Origin: Bdellovibrio sp.
Lineage (GTDB): Bacteria > Bdellovibrionota > Bdellovibrionia > Bdellovibrionales > Bdellovibrionaceae
Length of the DNA: 44,533 nt
Reading direction: 5' to 3'
NCBI GenBank assembly: GCA_013360185.1
Contig: JABWCO010000010.1
Location: 1 to 44,533, forward strand
Every line of letters begins with the position of its first letter. Within the stretch, counting starts at the first letter, position 1. Shown in pieces: positions 1-7,639 of this stretch. The position numbers and the translations under genes were made by a program. The notes beneath the pieces were generated by a model. The model was not told the DNA's origin. It was given only the letters and a program-made list of their open reading frames with translations, and did no database searches.

Positions 1-1648
1 TTTCTGGCCCGCGAGGGGCTGCCCAGATAACAATCTTTGGCTTTAATCCCTTGGCAGACTCACTGCCTGGGCGCGGTTCCCCAGTACGAGAAGAAAAGTA
101 ACTTGCGTGTGGCAAAGCCTTTTGCAACATCTCTAGTGTTCCACCTCCGCCCCACACAAAAATTTCTTTTTGCAGAGGTGCGATCATACCAACCCCATCG
201 ATGAGTTCTAAGAAGCCTTGTTCGTCCGTAGAGGTGCCTAGCCATTTTTTATAGGCTTGATTCCAAAACAAAGTATTCACAGCTTTGAGCTCTTGGTGTG
301 CACACAAACGAGCCGCATTTTCTTTATGTGGCGCCGTCACCGCGGCGTAAGTAAGACCCAGCTTTTGCAGCACCGGAAGTGCTTGGTCCCATTCTTCTCG
401 GCTGATTTCTAGGGACCACACAGGAATCTTTCGCTTATGAAAAAAGTCAGAGTGTTCGAGCGGGGTAAAGCTGTGCGCCACGGGTGAGCCGAGGACCGCA
501 GCAAATTTCTGAGCTTGGACCGGAGCCATCAGCCAGTACCACAACGACGGTTGATCAGTGGCACTGCCGTTGTCTTCTTTCCAAAAATTAATCAACTGCT
601 GATTTTTTTGCAAAAGACGATACCACGCCCAGCGACCCGAGGCCGAGCGCGGCAGAAAACTGCGCTGGTGAGGACTTTGTCTTTGCCATTGATGGAAAAA
701 TTCTAAGTCAGAAAAATTTAAAATTTCTGGAGAGAACTTCAGGTGCCCAACATGGGGTTCACACGTGCTCCATGCACTAAAATCACTTCCCTGGTGCAGG
801 GATAAAATTATTTTTTCTTTAGGCACGTCTTGCACAACACGATCTGGGGCACCTAATTCCCAGGCCCAATCAACCCACGTCAATTGATCTAAGATTTTTT
901 GAAAGTCTGGATCTTGCGCATAGGTAAAATCACCGGACTGAATTTTTCTGAATGAATAAATAAATTTTTCTTCGGGCATTTCTTGAAGAGCTTGAAGAAT
1001 TTGTTCGTGTGACAACAGATCGTCACGCAACTCAAACAAGCTAATGCCGCGTCCTTGATATCTTGCCTTAAATAAATTCCAACGCTTCTGTGACGTGAAA
1101 ACGTCTGGCAAAATAGTTAAACACCCAGCCACACCGACCATACTGTGGGTTAAAATCATTTTTTCAACGGCCATGGCTTGATGATGATTGGCAAAAGAGC
1201 CCTCTGGCATCAGATACACTTCATCCGCACAAGAGCGATAATTTTGTTCACGGGTGAATGCTCGCTTGCGAAACTCCTCCAGGGGACTGACATCCGGGTT
1301 TAAGCGGGGGCGATTTAAAAAAATCCGCCCGTCTAAATCCGTGGTTCGCTTCACCCAAAGTACTCGCACTTCTTCGGGAATGACCTTCACATCAAAACCC
1401 GCACCTAGAACTATGTAAACTTCGTCATCGGGTCTTTGCAGAAGCTCTAAGAACATTTGTCGTTCCAGATCGCGGAAATAACTTTCACCGCGCTCCAAAA
1501 AAAGTTCGGGGATGGTTTTCCCGATCTTCTTTTCGATTTCGGTATCAAGATCAAATAATGTCACCGCATGATCGCGTAAATAGATATGCAAGCGACTCAT
1601 CAATTCTGTTTTGCCGGTGCCGCGATGACCGATGACTGCTGTGATCAT
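1..1648 (-). CDS. Trifunctional shikimate kinase / type I 3-dehydroquinate dehydratase / shikimate dehydrogenase fusion (partial, C-terminus beyond the window)
   Basis: One uninterrupted frame of about 549 codons runs from ATG at 1648 off the left edge. Residues 1 to about 165 are shikimate kinase: P-loop GHRGTGKTE, DLDTEIEKKIG, FRDLE, and NRPRL plus REQNY near the lid; the usual GGG motif reads GAG. About residues 175-390 are class I dehydroquinase, with ELRDD (catalytic Glu), SFRKIQSGD, ILSLHQG (catalytic His), HLKFSPEI (Schiff-base Lys), SASGR and a TDQP segment. From about 395 it is shikimate dehydrogenase: VLGSPVAHSFTP, TAPHKENA (catalytic Lys), AVNTL, STDEQGF (catalytic Asp) and the nucleotide-binding WGGGGT. 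It overlaps the end of aroA by four bases (ATGA), so translation is probably coupled. The three domains follow the order of the C-terminal three fifths of fungal AROM. The domain calls are direct readings; activity is inferred. Confidence 0.88.
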   Translation of the reverse strand, partial: MITAVIGHRGTGKTELMSRLHIYLRDHAVTLFDLDTEIEKKIGKTIPELFLERGESYFRDLERQMFLELLQRPDDEVYIVLGAGFDVKVIPEEVRVLWVKRTTDLDGRIFLNRPRLNPDVSPLEEFRKRAFTREQNYRSCADEVYLMPEGSFANHHQAMAVEKMILTHSMVGVAGCLTILPDVFTSQKRWNLFKARYQGRGISLFELRDDLLSHEQILQALQEMPEEKFIYSFRKIQSGDFTYAQDPDFQKILDQLTWVDWAWELGAPDRVVQDVPKEKIILSLHQGSDFSAWSTCEPHVGHLKFSPEILNFSDLEFFHQWQRQSPHQRSFLPRSASGRWAWYRLLQKNQQLINFWKEDNGSATDQPSLWYWLMAPVQAQKFAAVLGSPVAHSFTPLEHSDFFHKRKIPVWSLEISREEWDQALPVLQKLGLTYAAVTAPHKENAARLCAHQELKAVNTLFWNQAYKKWLGTSTDEQGFLELIDGVGMIAPLQKEIFVWGGGGTLEMLQKALPHASYFSSRTGEPRPGSESAKGLKPKIVIWAAPRGPE

Positions 1649-2820
1649 GGACGGACTCCGATCATGTCCCAAAATTCTGGAAAACTTTTATTAATCACAG
1701 CTGGCTCTTCGATTTTAATATCGTGTCCTTTTAGTTTCATTAACGCCGCAGCCATCACCATGCGATGGTCTTTGTCCGGGTTGAACGCAACACCCTTGAC
1801 CAATGCCTGCTGCGGATTTCCATGCACAATCATACCATCAGCAAGAACCTGGTGCTGAATACCCACTAATTTTAAAAGCTCTGCCGTCTTGGCAATACGA
1901 TTGGATTCTTTGCTGACCAAGTGAGGAGCCCCATATAATCTTGAAATGCCTTGCGCCCAACTGCATAACACAGCAAGCACCGGAAACAAATCAGGCGACT
2001 GAAATAAATCAACATCCACCGCTTGCAACGGCAAACGATTTGTTGCGGTGAAAGTTGGACCCTCCACAGAGAAATCCACATGCATCCGCGCAAAGATGTC
2101 TTTGAAGACGAAATCAGGCTGAGTACTGCTGAAAGGAAAATTTGTCAGACGTGCTTCACCGGCCAGAGCCCCAGCAGCTGCCATGGTGAAAGCAGAACTC
2201 ATGTCGGGTTCCACTGTCCAATTTTGTGATGAAGTCTTTTGGCCTGCTGGAATTTTAAATCCTGTGTCGGTTTTTAGAATCTGCATGCCCAAAGTTTTTA
2301 ACATCTCTAAAGTGAGTAAAAAGTAGGACTCGGACACTTTTTCACCGACCAGAATAAATTCTAAATCAAAATCTAAAAGCCAAGCATTTAGAACTAAGGC
2401 TGAAGCGTATTGACTGGATTCGGTGGTATTTACTTGCAAAGGTGCCTTGGGTTGCTGCCAACCAGAGCTGCGTAAGTGCAATGCCCGGTTCTTAATTTCC
2501 GCTTGCACGCCTAGCTGGTGCATTAAATCCAGAAGACCTTTTTGCGGACGTTCTAAGAGGCGAGAACTCGCATCCAAAATATGCTCGCCCGCTTGGCGCG
2601 AAACTCGCAAAGCTAGAAAACGAAAGGTTGTGCCCCCCTCGCCACAATCAATGTGACTGCGGGTGGAAATTTTAGAAATACCATCGGTCATAAACCGCAC
2701 ATCGTCACAGGCCGAATGACCATTAAGAACCAAGGATGGAAAATAGCTTTTCACAATCAGGGCGCGATTGAAAACAGACTTCGAACCTGGAATGTCACCC
2801 TGAAAGCGAAAGTCAGCCAT
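1645..2820 (-). CDS. aroA: 3-phosphoshikimate 1-carboxyvinyltransferase (EPSP synthase)
   Basis: Transfers the enolpyruvyl group from phosphoenolpyruvate to shikimate 3-phosphate, the sixth step of the shikimate pathway, in the cytoplasm. The 391-residue protein has PGSKSVFNRAL near residue 11, GGTTFRFLA, SSQYASALVLNA, EPDMSSAFTMAAAGA, DLFQSPDLFPVLAVL, KESNRI and DHRMVMAAAL, covering the substrate-contacting motifs of the family. It is shorter than the usual 420-450 residues and diverged around the first domain, but no key motif is missing. The ATG at 2820 lies eight bases inside the end of aroB, and its own stop overlaps the start of the shikimate kinase fusion by four bases. The tight overlaps indicate a translationally coupled aroB-aroA-fusion operon. 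Confidence 0.93.
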   Translation of the reverse strand: MADFRFQGDIPGSKSVFNRALIVKSYFPSLVLNGHSACDDVRFMTDGISKISTRSHIDCGEGGTTFRFLALRVSRQAGEHILDASSRLLERPQKGLLDLMHQLGVQAEIKNRALHLRSSGWQQPKAPLQVNTTESSQYASALVLNAWLLDFDLEFILVGEKVSESYFLLTLEMLKTLGMQILKTDTGFKIPAGQKTSSQNWTVEPDMSSAFTMAAAGALAGEARLTNFPFSSTQPDFVFKDIFARMHVDFSVEGPTFTATNRLPLQAVDVDLFQSPDLFPVLAVLCSWAQGISRLYGAPHLVSKESNRIAKTAELLKLVGIQHQVLADGMIVHGNPQQALVKGVAFNPDKDHRMVMAAALMKLKGHDIKIEEPAVINKSFPEFWDMIGVRP

Positions 2821-3865
2821 TAAGTTCTTCTTCTTTCTGGCGACACACCTCGATTAAAACTTCGTCCACGGTCACCTCACGCACAAGGCAATGACCAGGT
2901 TTCTTTAAGAAAATAAAGCGCAAGGTTTCTGACGCCGTTTTCTTTTTGTCACTAAGAAGTAATTGTCTGAAGTCCTTAAGCACCGCCGAGCGCGTCCCCA
3001 TCAACTCATCTCGTAAAGGTGACAAGAGGTAACCCGCGAGCGGCAAGCGATGAAACTTTTGGTACTCTGCTTGGGTCATAATTCTTTTATGCAAGCTCCA
3101 GCGCAAAGCAAAGTCCAAACCATAATTGATCGCAATGCCATGAGGCAGTTGATAATAGACTTCTAGCACATGACCCATCGTATGGCCCAAGTTCAGAATG
3201 TGTCGGTGCCCTGACTTTTCTTCGGGATCTTTGCTGACAACTCTATTTTTAGCATCAATCGCTTTTGCTAAGTGCTTCCATAAAATAGAGGCATTCACTT
3301 CAAATTCTTTCGCCAAAGAACTCCATAGGGGGCCACCTGAAATCAACGCGATTTTTAAAAGCTCCCCGAACCCTTCAAAGGCCCGTGCTTCAGGCTGCGC
3401 CATCAGCAATGCTCGAGACAAAACAATTTTACTGGCTGGATAAAATGTCCCGATTTGATTTTTAGCCGAACCCACGTTTAAGGCGGTCTTCCCACCGTGG
3501 GCTGAATCAATGGCGGCAAGCCAGGTGCTAGGCATCTGCACCAGATTTACACCGCGCTTAAGGACACTAGCAACGAAGCCACCGAAATCCCCGACACTGC
3601 CACCACCAGCGACAACCACGGTCAAGTGACGACTGGAAGTTTGTTCGCAAAGTTTTACCAAGCGAGCTATGTGGCCAGGAAATTTATCAACGGATTTAAG
3701 CTGTTCGCCGGCCTTCACGGGATAGTGCAGGTCAAACTGCTGCATCCACTTTTTAAACGCCGCAGATTTTTTTGGCAAAACCTCGTCGTAAATAAGTAAA
3801 AGCTCTTCTCCTAGCTCAGAGACGCGTGGCAAATCAGAAACATACAGCAGTGCGCTTTTTTTCAT
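2813..3865 (-). CDS. aroB: 3-dehydroquinate synthase
   Basis: Converts DAHP to 3-dehydroquinate, the second step of the shikimate pathway, using NAD and a divalent metal. The 350-residue product shows the NAD-binding stretch VAGGGSVGDFGGFVAS, the segments PSTWLAAIDSAHGGKTALN and KNQIGTFYPA, then metal-ligand regions GFGELLKIALISGG, LNLGHTMGHVLE and PHGIAINYG. Length is normal. The start ATG at 3865 shares one base with the stop of the upstream coiled-coil gene (TAATG), and the stop lies inside aroA. With aroA and the downstream fusion it gives the complete set of activities from DAHP to EPSP in one operon. The N-terminus is less conserved than the core. Confidence 0.93.
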   Translation of the reverse strand: MKKSALLYVSDLPRVSELGEELLLIYDEVLPKKSAAFKKWMQQFDLHYPVKAGEQLKSVDKFPGHIARLVKLCEQTSSRHLTVVVAGGGSVGDFGGFVASVLKRGVNLVQMPSTWLAAIDSAHGGKTALNVGSAKNQIGTFYPASKIVLSRALLMAQPEARAFEGFGELLKIALISGGPLWSSLAKEFEVNASILWKHLAKAIDAKNRVVSKDPEEKSGHRHILNLGHTMGHVLEVYYQLPHGIAINYGLDFALRWSLHKRIMTQAEYQKFHRLPLAGYLLSPLRDELMGTRSAVLKDFRQLLLSDKKKTASETLRFIFLKKPGHCLVREVTVDEVLIEVCRQKEEELNG

Positions 3866-4281
3866 TATTCTTTATCTTTGAATTCGGCTTTAGCTTTTTT
3901 ATAAGAATCTGAAAGCGAGTCCCAAGCCTTACTCATGCCCGTTTTCATTTCAGTCCAAGCTTTACCAGAACTCTTTTTCATTTTTGTAAGATCTTGTTTG
4001 ATGCTGTCTTGCTTTTTTTCTAAAGAAGCAATTTGCTCTTTCATCTCAGACTTCGCCGCCCCCGTTTTTTTAGCGGCAGCTTCTTTTAATTCAGCAATTT
4101 CTTTTTTGAGATCAGAAAGTTTGCCTTCCATGTCTTTTTGAAATTGTTCTTTTTGCTCTTTGCTGTAATCAGCTGCAGCTGCGGCGGCTTGCGCTGTTTT
4201 TTCCTGCACGTCTTCCTTCGTTGTTGCAAAAGAAACGGAGGATAAAGAGAGAATCAGAAAAGATACGACGAAAGAATTCAT
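3865..4281 (-). CDS. Secreted coiled-coil protein of unknown function
   Basis: A 138-residue protein with an N-terminal signal peptide (hydrophobic residues about 4-19, likely cleavage after SFA) followed by an almost entirely charged, Ala/Lys/Glu-rich helix with heptad character from about residue 25 to the end. It probably forms a periplasmic coiled coil. I do not recognise a family. It starts at ATG 4281; its ribosome binding site lies inside a perfect inverted repeat. Its stop overlaps the aroB start by one base, so it appears to be the leading cistron for the aromatic pathway genes even though nothing in it suggests a metabolic role. Composition is low complexity, so similarity to apolipoprotein-like or YtxH-like helical proteins would be uninformative. 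Confidence 0.75.
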   Translation of the reverse strand: MNSFVVSFLILSLSSVSFATTKEDVQEKTAQAAAAAADYSKEQKEQFQKDMEGKLSDLKKEIAELKEAAAKKTGAAKSEMKEQIASLEKKQDSIKQDLTKMKKSSGKAWTEMKTGMSKAWDSLSDSYKKAKAEFKDKE

Positions 4282-4282
4282 G

Positions 4283-4307
4283 CTGGTCTCCTGTGGATGG
4301 AGACCAG
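4283..4307 (-). promoter_or_regulatory. Hairpin enclosing the ribosome binding site of the coiled-coil gene
   Basis: On the minus strand CTGGTCTCC (4307-4299), a seven-base loop, and GGAGACCAG (4291-4283) form a perfect nine-base-pair stem directly before the ATG at 4281. The only Shine-Dalgarno candidate, AGGAG, is in the loop edge and 3' arm. No U-tract follows, so this is more likely a translational control hairpin than a terminator. Confidence 0.55.
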
Positions 4308-4321
4308 TTTACATTAGGGAC

Positions 4322-4639
4322 TTATTTTACTTCAAGAATATTGAGCTGAGTCGCCTCGGCTGTGACGCTTACAGGCTTTTTTTCTTTTAAGCTTGTTTCA
4401 AGTTTTTTACGAATGCCGTCAAACTCTGCCACATCCCGGCGTAAATAGTAGCTGCCTTTTTCTTTCATAAACAAAACCACTATTCCATCATCATCGTCGC
4501 GCAATTTTTTAACAGTGTCTGTGATTGTGGTCCTTTGCTCTTCAGCAGCGGCAGGCTTGCGTGGCTGGGAAGCGGCTTGTGACATTGTCGTCATCCCAAA
4601 GACCATCAGTGCTAGTGTTACTAGGAAAGTTTTTTTCAT
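4322..4639 (-). CDS. Small secreted protein of unknown function
   Basis: A 105-residue product with a clear signal peptide (MKKTFLVTLALMVFGMTTMSQA, cleavage probably after SQA near residue 22) and a mature part of about 80 residues that is rich in Lys, Glu and Asp, including a DDDDG run. No domain is recognised; the mature sequence looks like a small alpha/beta fold ending in a short strand. It lies 16 bases after msrQ and 40 bases before the coiled-coil gene, so it probably belongs to the same transcript. A periplasmic location is inferred from the signal peptide. Confidence 0.7.
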   Translation of the reverse strand: MKKTFLVTLALMVFGMTTMSQAASQPRKPAAAEEQRTTITDTVKKLRDDDDGIVVLFMKEKGSYYLRRDVAEFDGIRKKLETSLKEKKPVSVTAEATQLNILEVK

Positions 4640-4655
4640 ACGTCACCCCTTTTCC

Positions 4656-5294
4656 TTAAGATAAGCTCTTATCGGATTTTCGGGAAGCCCCACGAAAAGA
4701 CTCGACCTTGGTCTTAAGAAATCGCCCCAGGCGGAAGAGCTGAAAGGGCACTAGTGGCAAAGTCATCGCGGCAAACAGCAAGAGGTTCGCTTTTTCGATC
4801 AAAAAAACATGGCCTAAGATCGCCAAGCTGACCCCATGAATAAGTCGATGCAGAAGCTTCCACTTACGCCCGAAAAGTTTTTGACTGAAGTTATTCGAGG
4901 TTAAAGTCAGAATCCAAACAACGACCGCCGCGATAAATCCTAGAGTTAAATAGTTCTTGGTAAAGATCTGCGAAAAGGCCATGGGTAAAAAGCCTTCTTT
5001 GGCAAAATAGAAAAAGACATGGCCCAACAGATACAAACCCGAGGCCACACCTAGCCAGCGACGCTCCAGAAAAAACCAACGAGTCCAAGGGGGCCAATTT
5101 TTTTTCAAAGCCAGACAAATGCCAATCACAAGATTGATAAGAATCAAAACCAAAGTGACATAACCGGTTTCGGTATTTAACTTCGACACTGGCTCAGCAC
5201 CCAAGCCTCCAGTAAGGCCCAAGGCAATCCACCATAACAAAGGTCCGAACAAAAGCAGACGCAGGACCCAGCGCAAAAATTTTGTTTGTGTCAT
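4656..5294 (-). CDS. msrQ: Heme-binding membrane subunit of the methionine sulfoxide reductase MsrPQ
   Basis: About 212 residues, with six hydrophobic segments of the ferric reductase-like transmembrane family. MsrQ carries heme in the inner membrane and passes electrons to periplasmic MsrP for repair of oxidised methionines. Segments such as GLYLLGHVFFYF and KLLHRLIHGVSLAILGHVF contain the histidines expected to ligate heme. ATG at 5294 is preferred over the in-frame GTG at 5306, because AGGTGG sits eight bases before it. The gene is divergent from msrP, which begins 55 bases away; in E. coli the two form one operon. Downstream, the small secreted gene follows after 16 bases. Confidence 0.85.
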   Translation of the reverse strand: MTQTKFLRWVLRLLLFGPLLWWIALGLTGGLGAEPVSKLNTETGYVTLVLILINLVIGICLALKKNWPPWTRWFFLERRWLGVASGLYLLGHVFFYFAKEGFLPMAFSQIFTKNYLTLGFIAAVVVWILTLTSNNFSQKLFGRKWKLLHRLIHGVSLAILGHVFLIEKANLLLFAAMTLPLVPFQLFRLGRFLKTKVESFRGASRKSDKSLS

Positions 5295-5349
5295 TCGCAA
5301 TACCACCTGACACTAGATTCACACACTGCCCGTGCAAAAGGAAGACACA

Positions 5350-6333
5350 ATGCTCATTAAGATTCCACCATCCTGGAAAATCAAAGAAAGCGACGTCACC
5401 CCTGAAGATATCTATTTTAATCGCCGAACTCTTTTAAAGGCTGCGGCCTTGGGCGGATTAGGTCTTGTGGCAGCGCAAACTATTCCTGAAGCTTGGGCAA
5501 AAGCAGAGCTTAAAAAATTATCTTATAAAACGAATGCCCTTTACAAAGTTTCGGAACCCGATCGTCCTCTGACCAAAGAAGATTTGGCGACGAGCTATAA
5601 TAACTTTTACGAATTCAGCCTGGATAAAAGCGAAGTCGCTAAAAAAGTTGAGGCGTGGAAAGTGCAGACGCCGTGGAAGATTGAAGTGAAGGGCCTTAAG
5701 GGCCCGGATAAAACTTTAGACGTCGACGACCTTGCAAAACTTGTCGGCGGCTTGGAAGAGCGCATTTACCGATTCCGTTGTGTCGAAGCGTGGTCCATGG
5801 TCGTGCCCTGGACTGGCTTTCCCTTGGCAGAGCTGATAAAAAAACTTGAGCCTTCACCGAAAGCAAAATTTGTTAAATTTCAAACTTTCGCCGAACAAAA
5901 AATCGGTACGAATATGAAGAACCTGCCCTACTATCCTTGGCCTTACACCGAAGGACTGACGATGGAGGAAGCTCTTCACCCGTTAGCTTTTATTGCGACA
6001 GGGATGTACGGTCACGAATTGCCAAAACAAAATGGAGCACCAATTCGCTTGGTCGTACCTTGGAAGTACGGATTTAAAAGCATCAAGTCGATTGTCAAAA
6101 TTGAATTCACGGAACAACAGCCGATGGGGTTGTGGGAAAAGTTGGCCTCTAGCGAATACGGATTTTACGCTAACGTAAATCCTAAAGTTGAGCACCCGCG
6201 CTGGAGCCAAGCCACTGAGCGAGTTTTAGATGGCAAGTTTTTCCCCACAAAAATTCCGACGCTGATGTTTAATGGCTATGAAAAAGAAGTGGCTTCGTTA
6301 TACAAGGGCCTTGATCTGACAAAAAACTTTTAA
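5350..6333 (+). CDS. msrP: Periplasmic protein-methionine-sulfoxide reductase, molybdopterin subunit
   Basis: A YedY/MsrP-type molybdoenzyme that reduces methionine sulfoxide in periplasmic proteins with electrons from MsrQ. From ATG 5350 (AAGGA upstream) the 327-residue product starts with the family signature KESDVTPEDIYFNRR, which includes the twin-arginine pair (residues 25-26), then a hydrophobic stretch to about residue 48. The molybdenum-ligand Cys is about residue 144 in YRFRCVEAWSMVVPWTG. YGHELPKQNGAPIRLVVPWK and YGFKSIKSIVKIEF are typical of the sulfite oxidase fold. An in-frame GTG at 5332 is possible but would add six residues not seen in relatives. Tat export means it is folded with cofactor before secretion. 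Confidence 0.93.
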   Translation: MLIKIPPSWKIKESDVTPEDIYFNRRTLLKAAALGGLGLVAAQTIPEAWAKAELKKLSYKTNALYKVSEPDRPLTKEDLATSYNNFYEFSLDKSEVAKKVEAWKVQTPWKIEVKGLKGPDKTLDVDDLAKLVGGLEERIYRFRCVEAWSMVVPWTGFPLAELIKKLEPSPKAKFVKFQTFAEQKIGTNMKNLPYYPWPYTEGLTMEEALHPLAFIATGMYGHELPKQNGAPIRLVVPWKYGFKSIKSIVKIEFTEQQPMGLWEKLASSEYGFYANVNPKVEHPRWSQATERVLDGKFFPTKIPTLMFNGYEKEVASLYKGLDLTKNF

Positions 6334-6356
6334 TGTTTCTTGCTGTGACAGGAGCC

Positions 6357-7022
6357 CTAAAGGCTCCAGTCGATTTCAGCGATTCCCTTAGAACGCAAGT
6401 AAGCATTGGTCTTTGAAAAAGGCTTCGTCCCGAAAAAACCGCGATGTGCAGACAACGGCGACGGATGAACGCCTTCAATCACCAGATGCTTTTTGCGATC
6501 GACGAAGGCTGCTTTTTTTTGCGCGTAAGCTCCCCACAAAATAAAAACTAGGTTTTCTTTTTCATCATTTAGAGTATGGATCACTTTATCAGTGAACTCT
6601 TCCCAGCCTTTTTTCTGGTGAGCTGCGGCCTTGCCGTCTTCGACCGTCAATACGGCATTTAGCAACAATACACCTTGCTGTGCCCATTTTGTTAAGGAGC
6701 CACTTTTGGGCAGAGGCACCCCGACATCGTCGCGCAGTTCTTTAAAAATATTTTGCAAAGAAGGGGGAAAGCGCACGCCGTCCCGCACAGAAAAGCACAA
6801 GCCATGCGCTTGCCCCGGGCCATGATAGGGATCTTGCCCCACGATGACGACTTTGACATTTTCAAAGGGCGTAAAATTCAGCGCCGCAAAGTATTCATCC
6901 CCTTGAGGGTAAATCGTTTTGCCTGCTTTGTATTCTTGCGCCAAAAATGCCTTCAAATTCAGCATTCGCTCGCTTGCAAATTCGCTCTCTAAGCGCTTTT
7001 TCCAGGATGTTTCGAGTTTCAT
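6357..7022 (-). CDS. ung: Uracil-DNA glycosylase, family 1
   Basis: Removes uracil from DNA after cytosine deamination or dUTP misincorporation, starting base excision repair in the cytoplasm. The 221-residue protein has the water-activating motif GQDPYHGPGQAHGLCFS (catalytic Asp at about 64) and the leucine-loop motif HPSPLSAHRGFFG near residue 186, with LLLNAVLTVE and VFILWGAYAQ between. Length and motif spacing are normal. It converges on msrP, with a short GGAGCC/GGCTCC inverted repeat (6351-6367) over its stop codon that could help end transcription, though no U-tract follows it. Confidence 0.96.
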   Translation of the reverse strand: MKLETSWKKRLESEFASERMLNLKAFLAQEYKAGKTIYPQGDEYFAALNFTPFENVKVVIVGQDPYHGPGQAHGLCFSVRDGVRFPPSLQNIFKELRDDVGVPLPKSGSLTKWAQQGVLLLNAVLTVEDGKAAAHQKKGWEEFTDKVIHTLNDEKENLVFILWGAYAQKKAAFVDRKKHLVIEGVHPSPLSAHRGFFGTKPFSKTNAYLRSKGIAEIDWSL

Positions 7023-7190
7023 TTCTGTTTTGATTTTTCACATCTCATTCTGGTACGTGACGTAGGTCCAGGTTCGGGATTCTAATGCAAACCTATTGGT
7101 TTTCAAATTATTTTTTAATGCCAGCGGATCTTGACCAGACAAATAACGAACCCATTGTTATTATAAAGAAAGAGGAAAAGGAGGCCGCCC

Positions 7191-7592
7191 ATGACGACTC
7201 TTCTAAATCCCACCATAGAAGTTCTTGAGAAAAACCCGGAAGTTAAGTCTTTCATCTATCAGCAGATCGTCGATTTTGAGCCCTTTGTGACGCCGCAAAC
7301 CATCGTCGCAGTCATCGCTCGAGACCCGAAAAAGCTGGCGCTTCAATACGAAACGGAAGGCAAAGAGTTTTCCAAGGAAGACTTAAAAAAGTTGTATCGT
7401 ATTGCGATCTCCTTGAAAGAAGGAGATACGACAATTGAAGCCGAAGGTGTTCACCGAGATATCTTTCAGGCCATCAAAATGGCAAAAGACAATCTGATCA
7501 AAGAGCTGGTCGATATTCAAGACTCGGTCGTAAGCTCGCAGGATCGATTGATTGAAGTCAATCAATACTTGCAACCGCAAATACTGCACTAA
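7191..7592 (+). CDS. Putative HPF/RaiA-like ribosome-associated protein
   Basis: A 133-residue cytoplasmic protein with a strong Shine-Dalgarno (AAAGGAGG, 7178-7185). The segment YRIAISLKEGDTTIEAEG followed by the helix DIFQAIKMAKDNLIKEL matches the strand-strand-helix pattern of the sigma-54 modulation / hibernation promoting factor fold, and the preceding helix and strand also fit. Sequence identity looks low, so the assignment rests on pattern rather than signature residues. It is a stand-alone gene closed by an intrinsic terminator. A second, clearer member of the family is at 31733. If correct, it would bind the small subunit and stabilise idle ribosomes. Confidence 0.5.
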   Translation: MTTLLNPTIEVLEKNPEVKSFIYQQIVDFEPFVTPQTIVAVIARDPKKLALQYETEGKEFSKEDLKKLYRIAISLKEGDTTIEAEGVHRDIFQAIKMAKDNLIKELVDIQDSVVSSQDRLIEVNQYLQPQILH

Positions 7593-7609
7593 TTCGTTCG
7601 GTTCCGATG

Positions 7610-7637
7610 GGGCCTCTTGCAAAAGAGGCCCTTTTTT
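7610..7637 (+). terminator. Intrinsic terminator of the HPF-like gene
   Basis: GGGCCTCTT (7610-7618), a GCAA tetraloop (GNRA class) and AAGAGGCCC (7623-7631) form a perfect nine-base-pair stem, followed by six T residues (7632-7637). Confidence 0.93.
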
Positions 7638-7639
7638 AC

